A stretch of DNA of 64,000 nucleotides from Deinococcus grandis (GCF_001485435.1 NZ_BCMS01000001.1:1993501-2057500), one strand, 5' to 3'; shown: positions 32,405 to 44,377, counted from the first letter of the stretch. The notes: generated by a model from the sequence alone, not told the origin. Program-made: numbers and translations.

Positions 32405-32845
32405 ATGACCCAGACTCACTCTCCCATTCCGATTCACCTGCTGCTGGTCGAGGACAGCGAGGCCGACATCATCCTCACCCAGGAGGCCTTCCAGGAGGCG
32501 GGCATCCACACGCACCTGCACGTCGCCCGTGACGGCGTGGAGGCCCTGGAGTTCCTGCGTGACCCGGCCCGGCCGCGCCCGGACGTGATCCTGCTGGACA
32601 TCAACATGCCGCGCATGAACGGCCTGGAGGTGCTGCGCGAGATCAAGCAGGATCCGCAGCTGATGACCATTCCGGTGATCATGCTCACGACCAGCCGCGC
32701 CGAGGAGGACATCCTTCAGTCGTATCAGGCGTACGCGGCGAGTTACGTCGTGAAGCCCGTCGAGTTCGGGAAGTTCTACGACGCCATCCAGGCGCTGGGC
32801 CGCTACATGCTGACCATTGTGCGGCTGCCGCCCCGGGCTGGCTGA
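32405..32845 (+). CDS. single-domain response regulator (Rcp-like)
   Basis: 146 aa, a REC domain only. Acidic pocket VEDSEAD, phosphoacceptor Asp65 in VILLDINMPRMNG, Thr/Ser in VIMLTTSRAEED, and Lys in YVVKPVEFGKFYDAI. The asymmetric sequence with the long helix-4 region is typical of Rcp1-type regulators that act with phytochrome-like kinases. No kinase gene is adjacent. GGAGG precedes the ATG at 32405. Confidence 0.88.
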   Translation: MTQTHSPIPIHLLLVEDSEADIILTQEAFQEAGIHTHLHVARDGVEALEFLRDPARPRPDVILLDINMPRMNGLEVLREIKQDPQLMTIPVIMLTTSRAEEDILQSYQAYAASYVVKPVEFGKFYDAIQALGRYMLTIVRLPPRAG

Positions 32846-32861
32846 CCGCATACAGCCGAAG

Positions 32862-32890
32862 GGGGCCGCCGAGTATGGTTCGGCGGCCCC
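32862..32890. terminator. bidirectional terminator
   Basis: A stem GGGGCCGCCGA/TCGGCGGCCCC with a 7-nt loop between the convergent response-regulator and aldo/keto reductase genes. Confidence 0.7.
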
Positions 32891-32901
32891 TTCCGTGTGG
32901 C

Positions 32902-33882
<981 letters not shown>

Positions 33883-33926
33883 GCGCAGACTGTAACGATT
33901 CAGATCGTGTGAATCCAGCCCCACCC

Positions 33927-33953
33927 TTGACCCGACGTTCACGGGAGTACGCT
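33927..33953 (+). promoter_or_regulatory. promoter of the MFS gene, with nearby inverted repeat
   Basis: TTGACC (33927-33932), a 15-bp spacer and TACGCT (33948-33953), six nt before the GTG. A short inverted repeat ACGAT-N4-ATCGT at 33895-33908 abuts the -10 of the divergent reductase gene and could bind a shared regulator. Confidence 0.5.
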
Positions 33954-33959
33954 GCGCAG

Positions 33960-35339
<1,380 letters not shown>

Positions 35340-35350
35340 CCCATACGGAG

Positions 35351-35383
35351 CAGGCCGCCACCCCGCGCGGAGGTGGCGGCCTG
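35351..35383. terminator. bidirectional terminator
   Basis: A 12-bp stem CAGGCCGCCACC/GGTGGCGGCCTG between the convergent MFS and pdxT genes. Confidence 0.75.
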
Positions 35384-35395
35384 TCGCATTCCCGG

Positions 35396-35986
35396 TCAGG
35401 CGGGCGTGAGGCAACCCTGGAGGAACAGCTCGTGCAGACGGTCGTCCCCGGTGAGTTCCGGGTGGAACGCGGTGGCGAGCACGCGGCCCTGACGCACCGC
35501 GACGGCCTGCCCGTCGAACTCGGACAGGACTTCCACGCCCTCACCGACGCGGGCGAAGGCGGGCGCGCGGATGAACACGGCGGGGAACGCGCCAGTCAGG
35601 CCGCGCATGTCCAGCCCGGTCGTGAACGAGTCGATCTGCCGGCCGAAGGCGTTGCGCTGCACCGTCACGTCCAGCAGGCCCAGGCTGTCCTGCCGCCCGA
35701 ACTGCGGTGGGGCGCCCTGCACCTCGCCTGACAGCAGGATGGCCCCCGCGCAGGTGCCCCACAGCTGCCCGCCGCGCGCGTGGAAGGCCCGCAGGGGTTC
35801 CCACAGCGCGTACTCGGTCATCAGGCGGGCCATGGTGGTGCTCTCCCCGCCGGGGAGGATCAGGCCGTGCAGGCCGTCCAGGTCCGCCGCGAGACGGACC
35901 TCGGCCACCTGGGCGCCCAGGCGTTCCAGGGCGGCGCGGTGCTCGCGGAACGCGCCCTGGAGGGCCAGCACGCCGACGCGGGCCAT
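35396..35986 (-). CDS. pdxT: PLP synthase glutaminase subunit PdxT
   Basis: 196 aa class-I-type glutaminase that supplies ammonia to PdxS. The nucleophile Cys79 lies in LWGTCAGAILLSG; PGGESTTMARL is the oxyanion region and His/Glu are in ATAFHPELTGDDRLH. Length and order are canonical. The start is 2 nt after the pdxS stop, so the pair forms the usual pdxST operon. Confidence 0.96.
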   Translation of the reverse strand: MARVGVLALQGAFREHRAALERLGAQVAEVRLAADLDGLHGLILPGGESTTMARLMTEYALWEPLRAFHARGGQLWGTCAGAILLSGEVQGAPPQFGRQDSLGLLDVTVQRNAFGRQIDSFTTGLDMRGLTGAFPAVFIRAPAFARVGEGVEVLSEFDGQAVAVRQGRVLATAFHPELTGDDRLHELFLQGCLTPA

Positions 35987-35988
35987 GT

Positions 35989-36879
<891 letters not shown>

Positions 36880-36885
36880 GCCCCC

Positions 36886-36946
36886 AGGGTAGACGGAAAC
36901 TGACCCCACCGGGAGGGTCACAAGCGGACAGCCGGAGGGGTCAGTT
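36886..36946 (-). promoter_or_regulatory. pdxS promoter with flanking inverted repeat
   Basis: TACCCT at 36891-36886 lies 6 nt from the pdxS ATG. AACTGACCCC (36898-36907) and its exact complement GGGGTCAGTT (36937-36946) form a 10-bp inverted repeat with a 29-nt spacer covering the expected -35 area. It could be an operator for a vitamin B6 regulator or the terminator of the upstream response-regulator transcript read the other way; not resolvable by eye. Confidence 0.45.
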
Positions 36947-36962
36947 GTATTGGTAGTCCAAC

Positions 36963-37358
36963 CTAGATGGACGCCTTGCGGCGCCGGGCCTCCTCGATCC
37001 GCTCGACGAGCTGCGACGGCCGGAACGGCTTGACCAGATACTCCTGCACCACGTCGGGGCCCAGCTCCGGCATCACGGCGGGCCGCGCCAGGCCGGACAG
37101 GAACACCACGGGCGGCAGCGCCGCGCCGTACTGCGCGGCCATGCGCCGCACCGTCTCGAACCCGTCCCAGGGCACCATCAGCACGTCCATGACGATCACG
37201 TCGATGTGCTCGGCCGCCAGGACCTCCAGCGCACGCGGACCGCTGCCCGCCGGGCACACCTCGTAGCCCTGGATGGACAGCGTCAGGTCCAGCAGTTCCA
37301 GGATCTGTTCCTCGTCGTCCACGACGAGCAGGCGCACGCCGGCGCGCGGCGCGGTCAT
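36963..37358 (-). CDS. single-domain response regulator
   Basis: 131 aa REC-domain protein: VVDDEEQILELL acidic pocket, phosphoacceptor Asp58 in VIVMDVLMVPWDGFE, and Lys in YLVKPFRPSQLVERIEEARR. No output domain. The start overlaps the stop of the upstream M23 peptidase gene by 4 nt (ATGA), so the two are translated together. It may report envelope state or simply be co-transcribed. Confidence 0.85.
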   Translation of the reverse strand: MTAPRAGVRLLVVDDEEQILELLDLTLSIQGYEVCPAGSGPRALEVLAAEHIDVIVMDVLMVPWDGFETVRRMAAQYGAALPPVVFLSGLARPAVMPELGPDVVQEYLVKPFRPSQLVERIEEARRRKASI

Positions 37359-38680
37359 GGCAGCAGGCCCAGCGGATCGACCGTCTGCCCGTTCAGCCGC
37401 ACCTCGAAGTGCAGGTGCGGACCGGTGCAGATGCCGGTGCAGCCGATGTACCCCAGCAGCTGGCCCTGCTGGACCGTCTGCCCGGACACGACCGCCGTGC
37501 GGCTCATGTGGCCGTAGACCAGCGTGCTGTCCCCACTCTGCGTGTACACGTTCAGACCATACGCCCCGTAGCCGCTCTGCGTGACGCGACCTGCCGACGC
37601 CGCGTAGATCGGCGTGCCGTAGGGAGCGGCCAGATCGATCCCGCCGTGGAACACCTGCTGGTGGAAGGCGATGTCCCGCTCGGCGTAGCGGCTGGTCAGG
37701 CGGTAACTGCGCATGGGCCACACCAGCCCGCTGCGCCCCGGGGCGAGACTGACGGCGGCCACGGCGGCCTGCCGCGCGTTCTGCCGGGTGCGGGCCTGCG
37801 CGGCCTCGAACTGCTGCTGGCGTTCCAACGCGGCGATGGCGGCCTTGCGCTGGGGGCTGTTCTTCCACGCCAGGAACTTCTCGTACTGTTCCTGCGCGGC
37901 GTACCTGGCTTCCAGGCGGGCCTTCTCGCGGCCCTTCTTCCACGCGACGAACTTCTCGTACTGCGCCTGACGCTGCGCGGCGACCTGCGCGCGGCGCTCG
38001 GCCTCGCGTTTCTCTGCCAGCTGCTGCGCGAAGCCCTCGGCGCGGATGCCGGGCAGCAGTAGCTCGTCCCCGACGTCGAGTTCGGTGGGCAGCACGTCGT
38101 TCGCGCGGGCGGTGGCCAGCAGGTCCGCGCCGTACCCGGCGATCAGGGACAGCGCACTCTGACCGGGTTTGATCCGCACCAGCAGCCCGCGCGTTCCGGT
38201 CGGGACGTTCAGGGTGCTGCCCACCGGCAGGCGATCGAGGCTGGTCCGGTCGAGGTTCACGCCCAGCAGGTCCACGACCGTCAGCCCGAACCGGCCCGCG
38301 ACCCGGGCGATGGTGTCCCCGGGCCGCACGCGGTACGTGACGACCGACAGGGGCCGCAGGGGCTGCCGGGCCTGCACGCGCCCGGGCAGGGTGAGCTGCA
38401 CGACCTGCGTGGCGCCGTGCGCCGCGGCCAGTTTCACGGCGCCCGGCGTCAGGCCGTAGCGGCGCGCGACGTTCGGCAGGGGCGTCGTGCGGGTCGTGAC
38501 GACCTCCAGCACGCGCTCGCCGGTGTCGCGGCTGAGCACCACGTCCGCCGGGGCGTCCAGCTGCAGTTGCAGCGGCGCGAGCAGGCGCTCGTCAGGGGTG
38601 GCTTGTTGTGCGTGCGCGAGACCCAGCAGCGCACCGAGAGTCAGGAGCCGCGTCGCGCGGCGCAGGGAGGGAAAGGACAA
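37355..38680 (-). CDS. LysM/M23 envelope peptidase
   Basis: 441 aa. Signal peptide (RRATRLLTLGALLGLAHA). LysM-like domains: VTYRVRPGDTIARVAGRFGLTVVDLLGVN and VRIKPGQSALSLIAGYGADLLATARAN. A charged coiled coil at about 220-300 (EKREAERRAQVAAQRQAQYEKF...) contains two YEKF-AWK repeats. The M23 domain is at about 325-441 with FHGGIDLAAPYGTPIYAA and GPHLHFEVRLNG, zinc ligands intact. The start appears to be TTG with GGAG 8 nt upstream. Likely a peptidoglycan hydrolase. Follows rho on the same strand. Confidence 0.88.
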   Translation of the reverse strand: MSFPSLRRATRLLTLGALLGLAHAQQATPDERLLAPLQLQLDAPADVVLSRDTGERVLEVVTTRTTPLPNVARRYGLTPGAVKLAAAHGATQVVQLTLPGRVQARQPLRPLSVVTYRVRPGDTIARVAGRFGLTVVDLLGVNLDRTSLDRLPVGSTLNVPTGTRGLLVRIKPGQSALSLIAGYGADLLATARANDVLPTELDVGDELLLPGIRAEGFAQQLAEKREAERRAQVAAQRQAQYEKFVAWKKGREKARLEARYAAQEQYEKFLAWKNSPQRKAAIAALERQQQFEAAQARTRQNARQAAVAAVSLAPGRSGLVWPMRSYRLTSRYAERDIAFHQQVFHGGIDLAAPYGTPIYAASAGRVTQSGYGAYGLNVYTQSGDSTLVYGHMSRTAVVSGQTVQQGQLLGYIGCTGICTGPHLHFEVRLNGQTVDPLGLLP

Positions 38681-38719
38681 AGTATGAGCTCCGAGTGGGG
38701 GAAAGTGAGGGGTCGAGCG

Positions 38720-39994
38720 TCAGCCGCCGGCCAGGGCCGCCAGGAATTCGACGTTGTTGCGGGTCTTGCCCATGCGGGACAGCAGCATCTCCATGGCGTC
38801 CGCCGGGTCCATGTCGCTGATGACCTTGCGCAGCAGCCACATCTTCTTCAGGACTTCAGGTTGCAGCAGCAGTTCCTCGCGGCGCGTGCCGGACTTTAGG
38901 ATGTCCAGCGCCGGGAAGATCCGGCGTTCCTCGAGGCGGCGCGACAGCACGAGTTCCGCGTTGCCGGTGCCCTTGAATTCCTCGAAGATCACGTCGTCCA
39001 TGCGGCTGCCGGTCTCCACCAGGGCGGTCGCCAGGATGGTCAGGCTGCCGCCCTCGCGGATGTTGCGCGCGGCGCCCAGGAAGCGCTTGGGCCAGTGCAG
39101 GGCGTTGCTGTCCAGACCGCCGGACAGGGTGCGTCCGGTGGGTGGGGTGACGAGGTTGTTCGCGCGGGCCAGTCGCGTGATGGAATCCAGCAGGATCACG
39201 ACGTGCCCACCTTCCTCCACGATGCGGCGGGCGCGTTCGTGCACGAACTCCGCGACGCGCACGTGGTGCTGGGGCGGCTCGTCGAAGGTGCTGGCGATGA
39301 CCTGCGCGCCCTGCACGCTCTCGCGGAAGTCCGTGACCTCCTCGGGGCGCTCGTCGACCAGCAGGACCATCACGGTCACGTCCGGGTAGTTCTTGACGAT
39401 GGAGTTCGCGACCTTCTTCAGCAGGCTGGTCTTCCCGGCCTTGGGCGGCGCGACGATCAGCGCACGCTGCCCGCGCCCGATGGGCACGAGCAGGTCCACG
39501 ACGCGCAGGCTCAGGCCGTCGTCCATGGTCGGGTCTTCCAGCACGAGTTGCGCGTCCGGGAAGGTGGGGGTCAGGTCGTCGAAGCGCGGGCGGCGGCGGG
39601 CCGTCTCGGGGTCCACGCCGTTCACGGCCTCCACCTGCACGAGAGACCCGAAGCGTTCGTTCTCGCGCGGGCGGCGGGCGCGGCCGATGATCTCGTCCCC
39701 GGTGCGCAGGTGGTACTGCTTGATTACCCCGGCGCTGATGAGCACCGTGCGGCTGTTCGGGTCGAGCAGGTCGGCCTGCAGGAAGCCGTACCCGTCGGGG
39801 CTGATCTCCAGGAAGCCGCGCGCGAGCAGCTGGCCCTCGCTGGCCGCCTGGTGCTCCATGATCGCGAGCGCCAGGGCGTCCTTCTTCAGTTTGCGGTAGT
39901 TCTCGATGCCGTACCCGGCGGCGATCAGGTGCAGTTCGGGCAGGATCTTCTGCTGCAGTTCGTGGTACGGGAGGCTCTGGTGGGCGTCGGTCAC
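38720..39994 (-). CDS. rho: transcription termination factor Rho
   Basis: 424 aa RNA helicase. N-terminal RNA-binding fold with EGQLLARGFLEISPDGYGFLQ, ATPase Walker A APPKAGKTSLLKK, Walker B VVILLDSITRLARANN, the Q-loop/R-loop region SGGLDSNALHWPKRFLGAARN and GTGNAELVLSRRLEERRIFPALDI. Usual length for a Rho without an N-terminal insertion. GTG start with GGAGG. An upstream TAGAAT box and a leader of about 100 nt precede it; Rho often attenuates its own leader. Confidence 0.96.
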   Translation of the reverse strand: MTDAHQSLPYHELQQKILPELHLIAAGYGIENYRKLKKDALALAIMEHQAASEGQLLARGFLEISPDGYGFLQADLLDPNSRTVLISAGVIKQYHLRTGDEIIGRARRPRENERFGSLVQVEAVNGVDPETARRRPRFDDLTPTFPDAQLVLEDPTMDDGLSLRVVDLLVPIGRGQRALIVAPPKAGKTSLLKKVANSIVKNYPDVTVMVLLVDERPEEVTDFRESVQGAQVIASTFDEPPQHHVRVAEFVHERARRIVEEGGHVVILLDSITRLARANNLVTPPTGRTLSGGLDSNALHWPKRFLGAARNIREGGSLTILATALVETGSRMDDVIFEEFKGTGNAELVLSRRLEERRIFPALDILKSGTRREELLLQPEVLKKMWLLRKVISDMDPADAMEMLLSRMGKTRNNVEFLAALAGG

Positions 39995-40224
39995 AGCGGG
40001 GCCTCCGTGGGTGGGAACCTGTCAGGTACGCCTGCCACGCGCGCGGCGGGCTGGTCGTTCAGGCAGGTGGGATGGATTGAGATCATTCGTCACGTACTCC
40101 TGAAACCGATTCTAAACGCGCGCTGACGCTTTTCACACGTGCGCGCCGGCAGCCGGGGGGGGTGGGACGGTGGAAGAGACTGCCTCCCAGCATACCCGCA
40201 AGCGCGGCCCGCCATGGGACCACG

Positions 40225-40254
40225 TTGACCGCCCCCAGCCTGCCGCCCTACCAT
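40225..40254 (+). promoter_or_regulatory. promoter of the T-box/cupin/ileS operon
   Basis: TTGACC (40225-40230), 18-bp spacer and TACCAT (40249-40254). Transcription would start near 40261, immediately ahead of the T-box Stem I. Confidence 0.75.
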
Positions 40255-40260
40255 GAGGGG

Positions 40261-40580
40261 CACCCCAGACCGGGGTGAGACACGAGGAAGGCGACCGAGA
40301 GGACAGTACGCGGGCAGCAGCGGACCGCACGAGCGAGTCAGGGATGGTGAGAGCCTGACGCGGACCCGGCCAGCCGAACATCACCTCCCGCGCCGGCGGA
40401 AGAAAGGCCCACGGGCCGATTAGACCCGCCCGGACACCCCCCGACAGAGGGCCAATGGAGACCGGCAGCGTGCCGGTGAAGTTGGGTGGTACCACGCACC
40501 AGCTCCCCACGGGGGCGGCGCGTCCCAGCACCGTCCCCCCACGTGGGGGCGTGACCGCTGAGACCCGCCGCCCCCATTCC
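40261..40580 (+). promoter_or_regulatory. T-box riboswitch, isoleucine specifier
   Basis: The T-box sequence TGGGTGGTACCACG (40483-40496) matches the consensus AGGGTGGNACCGCG and contains the tRNA-acceptor-binding TGGT. Stem I has GAGAGGACAGTAC-like elements near 40290 and a distal TCAGGGATGGTGAGAGCC region (40339-40355). The specifier is ATC at 40380-40382 in the context GAACATCACC, the codon for Ile. Downstream, GGGGGCGGCG (about 40515) can pair with CGCCGCCCCC (about 40567), a terminator-like stem that would compete with the antiterminator. Uncharged tRNA-Ile should therefore switch the operon on. T-boxes are known upstream of ileS in Deinococcales. Confidence 0.87.
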
Positions 40581-40631
40581 CATTCACCCCTGCCCCGCTT
40601 CGCCCGTGTTCCGTCCCCGGAGGCCCGAACC

Positions 40632-40976
40632 ATGCACCTGACCGACATTCCCTTCGGGGTGACCACCTGGGCCGACGTGCCCGCCACCGAACACCCCGGC
40701 GAACGCGGCGTGGCCGTGTGGCGCACCCGGCAGTTCGGAGCCGGACCGGGTGGACCCGTGCGTGTGCGGATGGTCGAGTACTCCCCCGGGTATCTGGCCG
40801 ACCACTGGTGCGAGAAGGGCCACATCCTGCTCGTGCTGGCCGGGCAGCTGGACACCGAACTGGCCGATGGGCGCACCTTCACGCTGCGGCCCGGCGAGTC
40901 GTATCAGGTGGCCGACCACGCCGAAGCGCACCGGTCGAGTACCGAAGTGGGGGCCACGCTGTTCATCGTCGACTAG
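40632..40976 (+). CDS. DHCW-motif cupin protein
   Basis: 114 aa single-domain cupin. PGYLADHWCEKGHILLVLAGQLDTELADGR contains the D-H-W-C/H-C-W-like motif of this family, and FTLRPGESYQVADHAEAHRSSTE the second cupin motif. GGAGG precedes ATG. It lies between the T-box and ileS, so its expression should follow Ile-tRNA charging. Function unknown; a role in branched-chain amino acid metabolism is only suggested by context. Confidence 0.8.
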   Translation: MHLTDIPFGVTTWADVPATEHPGERGVAVWRTRQFGAGPGGPVRVRMVEYSPGYLADHWCEKGHILLVLAGQLDTELADGRTFTLRPGESYQVADHAEAHRSSTEVGATLFIVD

Positions 40977-41020
40977 CCGACCCTCTCCCCTGTCCTGACC
41001 CGCACCCCCCGGAGGTGACC

Positions 41021-41155
41021 ATGCCGCAAGCCCGACTGCCCCGCGCCCTTTCCCTCTGCCCCGCCCTGCCCGGGCCGCCCATTCGGACGCGGGTGATCCC
41101 CGCCTGCGACACCACCCCCGCGACACGCCTCTCACTCAAGCTGGAGATCACATGA
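41021..41155 (+). CDS. 44-residue ORF overlapping ileS start
   Basis: A perfect GGAGGTGACC ribosome site precedes the ATG at 41021. The frame runs 44 codons (MPQARLPRALSLCPALPG...) and stops at TGA 41153-41155, overlapping the ileS ATG as ATGA. Composition is Pro/Arg/Leu-rich with two Cys and no recognised domain. It may serve mainly to couple ribosomes into ileS. There are no isoleucine runs; Ile codons appear only three times. Confidence 0.45.
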   Translation: MPQARLPRALSLCPALPGPPIRTRVIPACDTTPATRLSLKLEIT

Positions 41156-44100
41156 CCGACAAGAAGACCCTCTTCACGCCCGTGCAGGGCAACCCGAACT
41201 TCCCCGCGCTGGAACAGGGCATCCTCGACTTCTGGAAACGCGAACGCGTGTTCGAACGCTCGCTGGAGCAGACCAAAGGCGGCCCCGTCTTCACGTTCTT
41301 CGAGGGCCCACCCACCGCGAACGGTCAGCCCGGCGTGCACCACGTCCAGGCCCGCTCGTTCAAGGACCTCTTCCCGCGCTTCCGGACCATGCAGGGCTTC
41401 CACGTGCCGCGTAAGGCCGGCTGGGACACACACGGCCTGCCGGTCGAGCTGGGCGTCGAGAAGAAACTCGGCCTGAACAGCAAACGTGAGGTCGAGGCGT
41501 ACGGCATCGACAAGTTCAACGCCGAGTGCCGCGCCAGCGTGTTCGAGTACGAGGCCGAGTGGCGCAGGTTCACCGAGCGCATGGGCTACTGGGTGGACCT
41601 GGACGACGCGTACATGACGCTGCACAAGGACTACATCGAGAGCATCTGGTGGAGCGTCAAGAACCTCAGTGAGAAGGGCCTGCTGTACAAGGGCTTCCGC
41701 GTGGCGCCTTACTGCCCCAAGGACGGCACGACCCTGAGCAACGCCGAGGTCAGCGAGGGGTACAAGGACATCCAGGACCCGAGCGTGTACGTGCCGTTCC
41801 GCCTGACCGACCCGGCCCGCCTGGGCCTGGAGGACGGCGCGGCGTTCCTGGTGTGGACGACCACCCCCTGGACGCTGCCGTACAACGTGGGCGTCGCCAT
41901 CCACCCGGAGTTCGAGTACGTGGCCGCGCGCGACAAGGACGGCCACGTGCTGATCCTGGCCGCCAGCCTGCGCGCCGAGGTGCTGGGCGAGGACGCCGAG
42001 GTCGTGAAGACCTTCAAGGGGAGTGAGCTGGAGCGCGTGGCGTACCAGCCGCTGTTCACGGAAGCCTACGAGGCCGAGGGCGAGGGCAAGCCCGTGTGGA
42101 TGTCGGGTCTGGACACCTACGTGTCCGACAGCGACGGGACCGGGATCGTGCACACCGCGCCCGCCTTCGGTGAGGACGACATGCGCCTGGCGCGGAACTA
42201 CGGCTTCCCGGTGATCGTCGGTGTGGACGGCGAGGGCAAGCACCGCTTCGGCCCCTGGCAGGGCGTGTTCTTCCGCGACGCGAACACCGAGATCGTCCGC
42301 GACCTGCGCGCGCGCGGCCTGATGTGGCGCGAGAAGAACTTCCTGCACGCCTACCCGCACTGCTGGCGCTGCGGCACCCCGCTGATGTACTACGCCACCG
42401 AGAGCTGGTACCTGAACAACACCCGCCTCAAGGAGCGTCTGATCGAACTGAACCAGACGATCGACTGGCACCCGCCGCACATCAGGAACGGCCGCTACGG
42501 CGGGTGGCTGGAGAACCTGATCGACTGGAACCTCTCGCGCAACCGCTACTGGGGCACGCCGCTGCCCGTGTGGGAGGCCGAGGACGGCGAGTACCGCGTG
42601 ATCGGCAGCTACGCCGAACTGGCCGAACTGAGTGGCCGCCCCGAACTGACCGGCCCGGACTTCGACCCGCACCGGCCGTTCGTGGACGACATCACCTTCG
42701 AGGCGGATGGCAAGACCTTCCGGCGCGTGCCGTACGTGATGGACGTCTGGTACGACAGCGGCAGCATGCCGTTCGCGCAGCACCACTACCCCTTCGAGAA
42801 CAGGGAGAAGTTCGAGCAGGGCGGCTTCCCGGCCGACTTCATCGCGGAGGCCATCGACCAGACGCGCGGCTGGTTCAACAGCCTGCACCAGATCGGCACG
42901 ATGGTGTTCGACTCCGTGGCGTACAAGAGCGTCATCTGCTCCGGGCACATCCTGGACGAGAAGGGCGCCAAGATGAGCAAGAGCAAGGGGAACGTCGTTA
43001 ACCCCTGGGACGTGTTCGAGCAGTACGGCGCGGACGCCGCCCGCTGGTACATGTACGTCAGCGCGCCGCCCGAACTGAGCCGCCGCTTCGGCATGAACCT
43101 CGTCGGCGAGGCGTTCCGCAGCTACTTCCTGACGCTGTGGAACACCTACTCGTTCTTCGTGCTGTACGCGAACCTCGACCAGCCGGACCTGAAGGCCGCC
43201 GCGCCCGCCGATCAGCGTCCCGAGGTGGACCGCTGGCTGCTCGCCAAGGTGCAGGCCCTGATCGCCACCGTCACGGGCGCGCTGGAGAACTACGACCCGA
43301 CCGGAGCCAGCCGCGCCCTGCAGGACTTCGTCGTGGAGGACCTGAGCAACTGGTACGTGCGCCGCAACCGCCGCCGCTTCTGGGCCGGGGACGACGGCGC
43401 CGACCACAACGCGTACGCCACGCTGCACTACGCGCTCGTGACCGTCACGCAGCTCACCGCGCCGTTCACGCCGTTCCTCGCGGAGACGCTGTACGGGAAC
43501 CTCGTGCGCTCGCTGGTCCCGGACGCGCCCGACAGCGTGCACCTCACCCCCTGGCCGAAGGTGGACGAGGCGCTGGCCGCCCCGACCCTGGTGGGCGAGA
43601 TGGACGCCGTGCTGCGCGTCGTCAGCCTGGGCCGCGCCGTCCGCGGACAGACCGGCATGCGCCAGCGTCAGCCCCTCCCGAAGGTCATGGTCCGCGCCCG
43701 CACTGCAGGGCAGACCCAGGCGCTGGGCCGCTTCGCCGAGCAGCTCAAGGAGGAACTGAACGTCAAGGAGGTCGAACTGATCGACCAGTTCACCGAACTC
43801 GTCAGCTACGTGCTGCGCCCCAACCTCCCGGTGCTGGGCAAGAAGTTCGGGAAGGCCGTCCCGCAGGTCCGCGCCGCACTGGCCGCCGCCGACGCCAGCG
43901 AGGTCGCCCGCTTCGTGCGCGACGGCAAGCAGTTCGAGGTCATCGCCCCGACCGGTGAACGCTTCGAACTCGGGCCGGACGAGGTCCTCGTGGACGCCAA
44001 GTCCCCTGAGGGCTTCGCCGCGCAGGAGGAAGCCGGGTACCTCGTCGCCTTCGACACCACCCTCACCCGCGAACTGGAACTCGAAGGCCTCGCCCGCGAC

Positions 44101-44337
44101 CTCGTGCGCGGCGTGCAGGACGCCCGCAAGAAAGCCGGGTTCGAGGTGCAGGACCGCATCGCCCTTCACCTGGACCTCAGCGGCGACGCCCGCGAGGCCG
44201 CCGAGGCGTGGCAGGAATACCTGATGAGCGAAACGCTGGCCGAGACGCTGGTGTTCGCCCCCGCCGACGGGTTCGAGGCCGAACTCGAAGGCGGCAAGGC
44301 GTACCTGCAGAAACTGGAGACCGCCAGCCACAACTGA
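41152..44337 (+). CDS. ileS: isoleucyl-tRNA synthetase, eukaryote-like type (IleRS2)
   Basis: 1061 aa class I synthetase. The HIGH motif reads GVHH (res. 61-64, PPTANGQPGVHHVQARSFKD), the G-x-H-H form of type 2 IleRS rather than HxGH of type 1; type 2 enzymes are known for natural mupirocin tolerance. KMSKS is intact (GAKMSKSKGNVVNPWDVFEQYG). An editing CP1 domain with WTTTPWTLPYNVGVA and GTGIVHTAPAFGEDDMRLAR is present. Zinc-type CWRCGTPLMYYATESWY is visible. ATG 41152 has GGAG at 41142-41145. Under T-box control through the leader at 40261. Confidence 0.96.
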   Translation: MTDKKTLFTPVQGNPNFPALEQGILDFWKRERVFERSLEQTKGGPVFTFFEGPPTANGQPGVHHVQARSFKDLFPRFRTMQGFHVPRKAGWDTHGLPVELGVEKKLGLNSKREVEAYGIDKFNAECRASVFEYEAEWRRFTERMGYWVDLDDAYMTLHKDYIESIWWSVKNLSEKGLLYKGFRVAPYCPKDGTTLSNAEVSEGYKDIQDPSVYVPFRLTDPARLGLEDGAAFLVWTTTPWTLPYNVGVAIHPEFEYVAARDKDGHVLILAASLRAEVLGEDAEVVKTFKGSELERVAYQPLFTEAYEAEGEGKPVWMSGLDTYVSDSDGTGIVHTAPAFGEDDMRLARNYGFPVIVGVDGEGKHRFGPWQGVFFRDANTEIVRDLRARGLMWREKNFLHAYPHCWRCGTPLMYYATESWYLNNTRLKERLIELNQTIDWHPPHIRNGRYGGWLENLIDWNLSRNRYWGTPLPVWEAEDGEYRVIGSYAELAELSGRPELTGPDFDPHRPFVDDITFEADGKTFRRVPYVMDVWYDSGSMPFAQHHYPFENREKFEQGGFPADFIAEAIDQTRGWFNSLHQIGTMVFDSVAYKSVICSGHILDEKGAKMSKSKGNVVNPWDVFEQYGADAARWYMYVSAPPELSRRFGMNLVGEAFRSYFLTLWNTYSFFVLYANLDQPDLKAAAPADQRPEVDRWLLAKVQALIATVTGALENYDPTGASRALQDFVVEDLSNWYVRRNRRRFWAGDDGADHNAYATLHYALVTVTQLTAPFTPFLAETLYGNLVRSLVPDAPDSVHLTPWPKVDEALAAPTLVGEMDAVLRVVSLGRAVRGQTGMRQRQPLPKVMVRARTAGQTQALGRFAEQLKEELNVKEVELIDQFTELVSYVLRPNLPVLGKKFGKAVPQVRAALAAADASEVARFVRDGKQFEVIAPTGERFELGPDEVLVDAKSPEGFAAQEEAGYLVAFDTTLTRELELEGLARDLVRGVQDARKKAGFEVQDRIALHLDLSGDAREAAEAWQEYLMSETLAETLVFAPADGFEAELEGGKAYLQKLETASHN

Positions 44338-44377
44338 GCCGGAACCCCGCACCCTCCCGCCGCCTGCGCGGCTCCTT

